This document shows, in pieces, positions 5,562 to 5,590 of a DNA stretch of 5,590 nt. The DNA is from Ruminococcus sp. UBA4385 (GTDB lineage: Bacteria > Bacillota_A > Clostridia > Oscillospirales > Ruminococcaceae): the NCBI GenBank assembly GCA_002391065.1, contig DGRP01000029.1, positions 1 to 5,590 of the forward strand, given 5' to 3'. The notes under the pieces were generated by a model. The model was not told the DNA's origin. It made no database searches and worked only from the letters and a program-made list of their open reading frames with translations. Made by a program: the position numbers and the translations under genes. Positions within the stretch are counted from its first letter, which is position 1. The number at the start of each line of letters is the position of its first letter.

Positions 5562-5590
5562 AAAAACGCACAGGAAAGCCTGTGCGTTTT
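5562..5590. terminator. Intrinsic terminator after the esterase gene
   Basis: A perfect 9-bp stem, ACGCACAGG (5566-5574) with CCTGTGCGT (5579-5587), encloses the 4-nt loop AAAG. It is flanked by A-runs on the left and a T-run on the right that is cut off by the window edge. It starts immediately after the TAA stop, ends the cyclase-esterase unit, and could also stop transcription arriving from the other side. Confidence 0.9.

Noticed and set aside
1..5590. CRISPR arrays, insertion sequences, tRNA or rRNA genes
   Set aside because: No regularly spaced identical repeats, transposase-like coding sequence, terminal inverted repeats or tRNA/rRNA-like sequence were found on either strand.

Overview
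The window looks like a chromosomal segment of a low-to-mid GC Firmicute, most plausibly a gut or rumen Ruminococcus-like clostridium. This rests on strong AGGAG-type ribosome binding sites, sigma-A type promoters, a Gram-positive style C-terminal tail on the first partial gene, and protein architectures familiar from that group. The genus is an inference; nothing in the window identifies it directly.

Layout: (1) 1-204 is the 3' end of a gene whose product ends in a hydrophobic stretch and a basic tail, like a surface-anchored protein. (2) 308-2386 (+) encodes a 692-residue protein with an apparently complete c-di-GMP phosphodiesterase (EAL) domain, followed by about 350 residues of repetitive, beta-helix-like sequence. 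No signal peptide or membrane segment is seen. (3) 2387-2495 is a convergent intergenic region with two AT-rich inverted repeats and a bidirectional terminator. (4) 2496-2801 (-) encodes a stand-alone STAS-domain protein of the anti-sigma-factor-antagonist type. (5) 2802-3025 is a divergent promoter region. Each side has a good -35/-10 pair with 17-nt spacing, and a 15-nt direct repeat lies in the STAS leader. (6) 3026-4750 (+) encodes a diguanylate cyclase with three tandem sensor-like modules before its GGDEF domain. (7) 4752-5561 (+), one nucleotide after the cyclase stop, encodes an alpha/beta-hydrolase esterase. A strong hairpin terminator follows at the window end.

The genes look like a small c-di-GMP module. 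A synthesising enzyme (GGDEF) and a degrading enzyme (EAL), both predicted soluble and cytoplasmic, flank a STAS switch protein, and an esterase is probably co-transcribed with the cyclase. The most unusual element is the EAL protein: joining an intact phosphodiesterase to a long repeat domain resembling extracellular carbohydrate-binding beta-helices, without an export signal, is not a standard sensor arrangement and may be a new way of scaffolding or gating c-di-GMP turnover.
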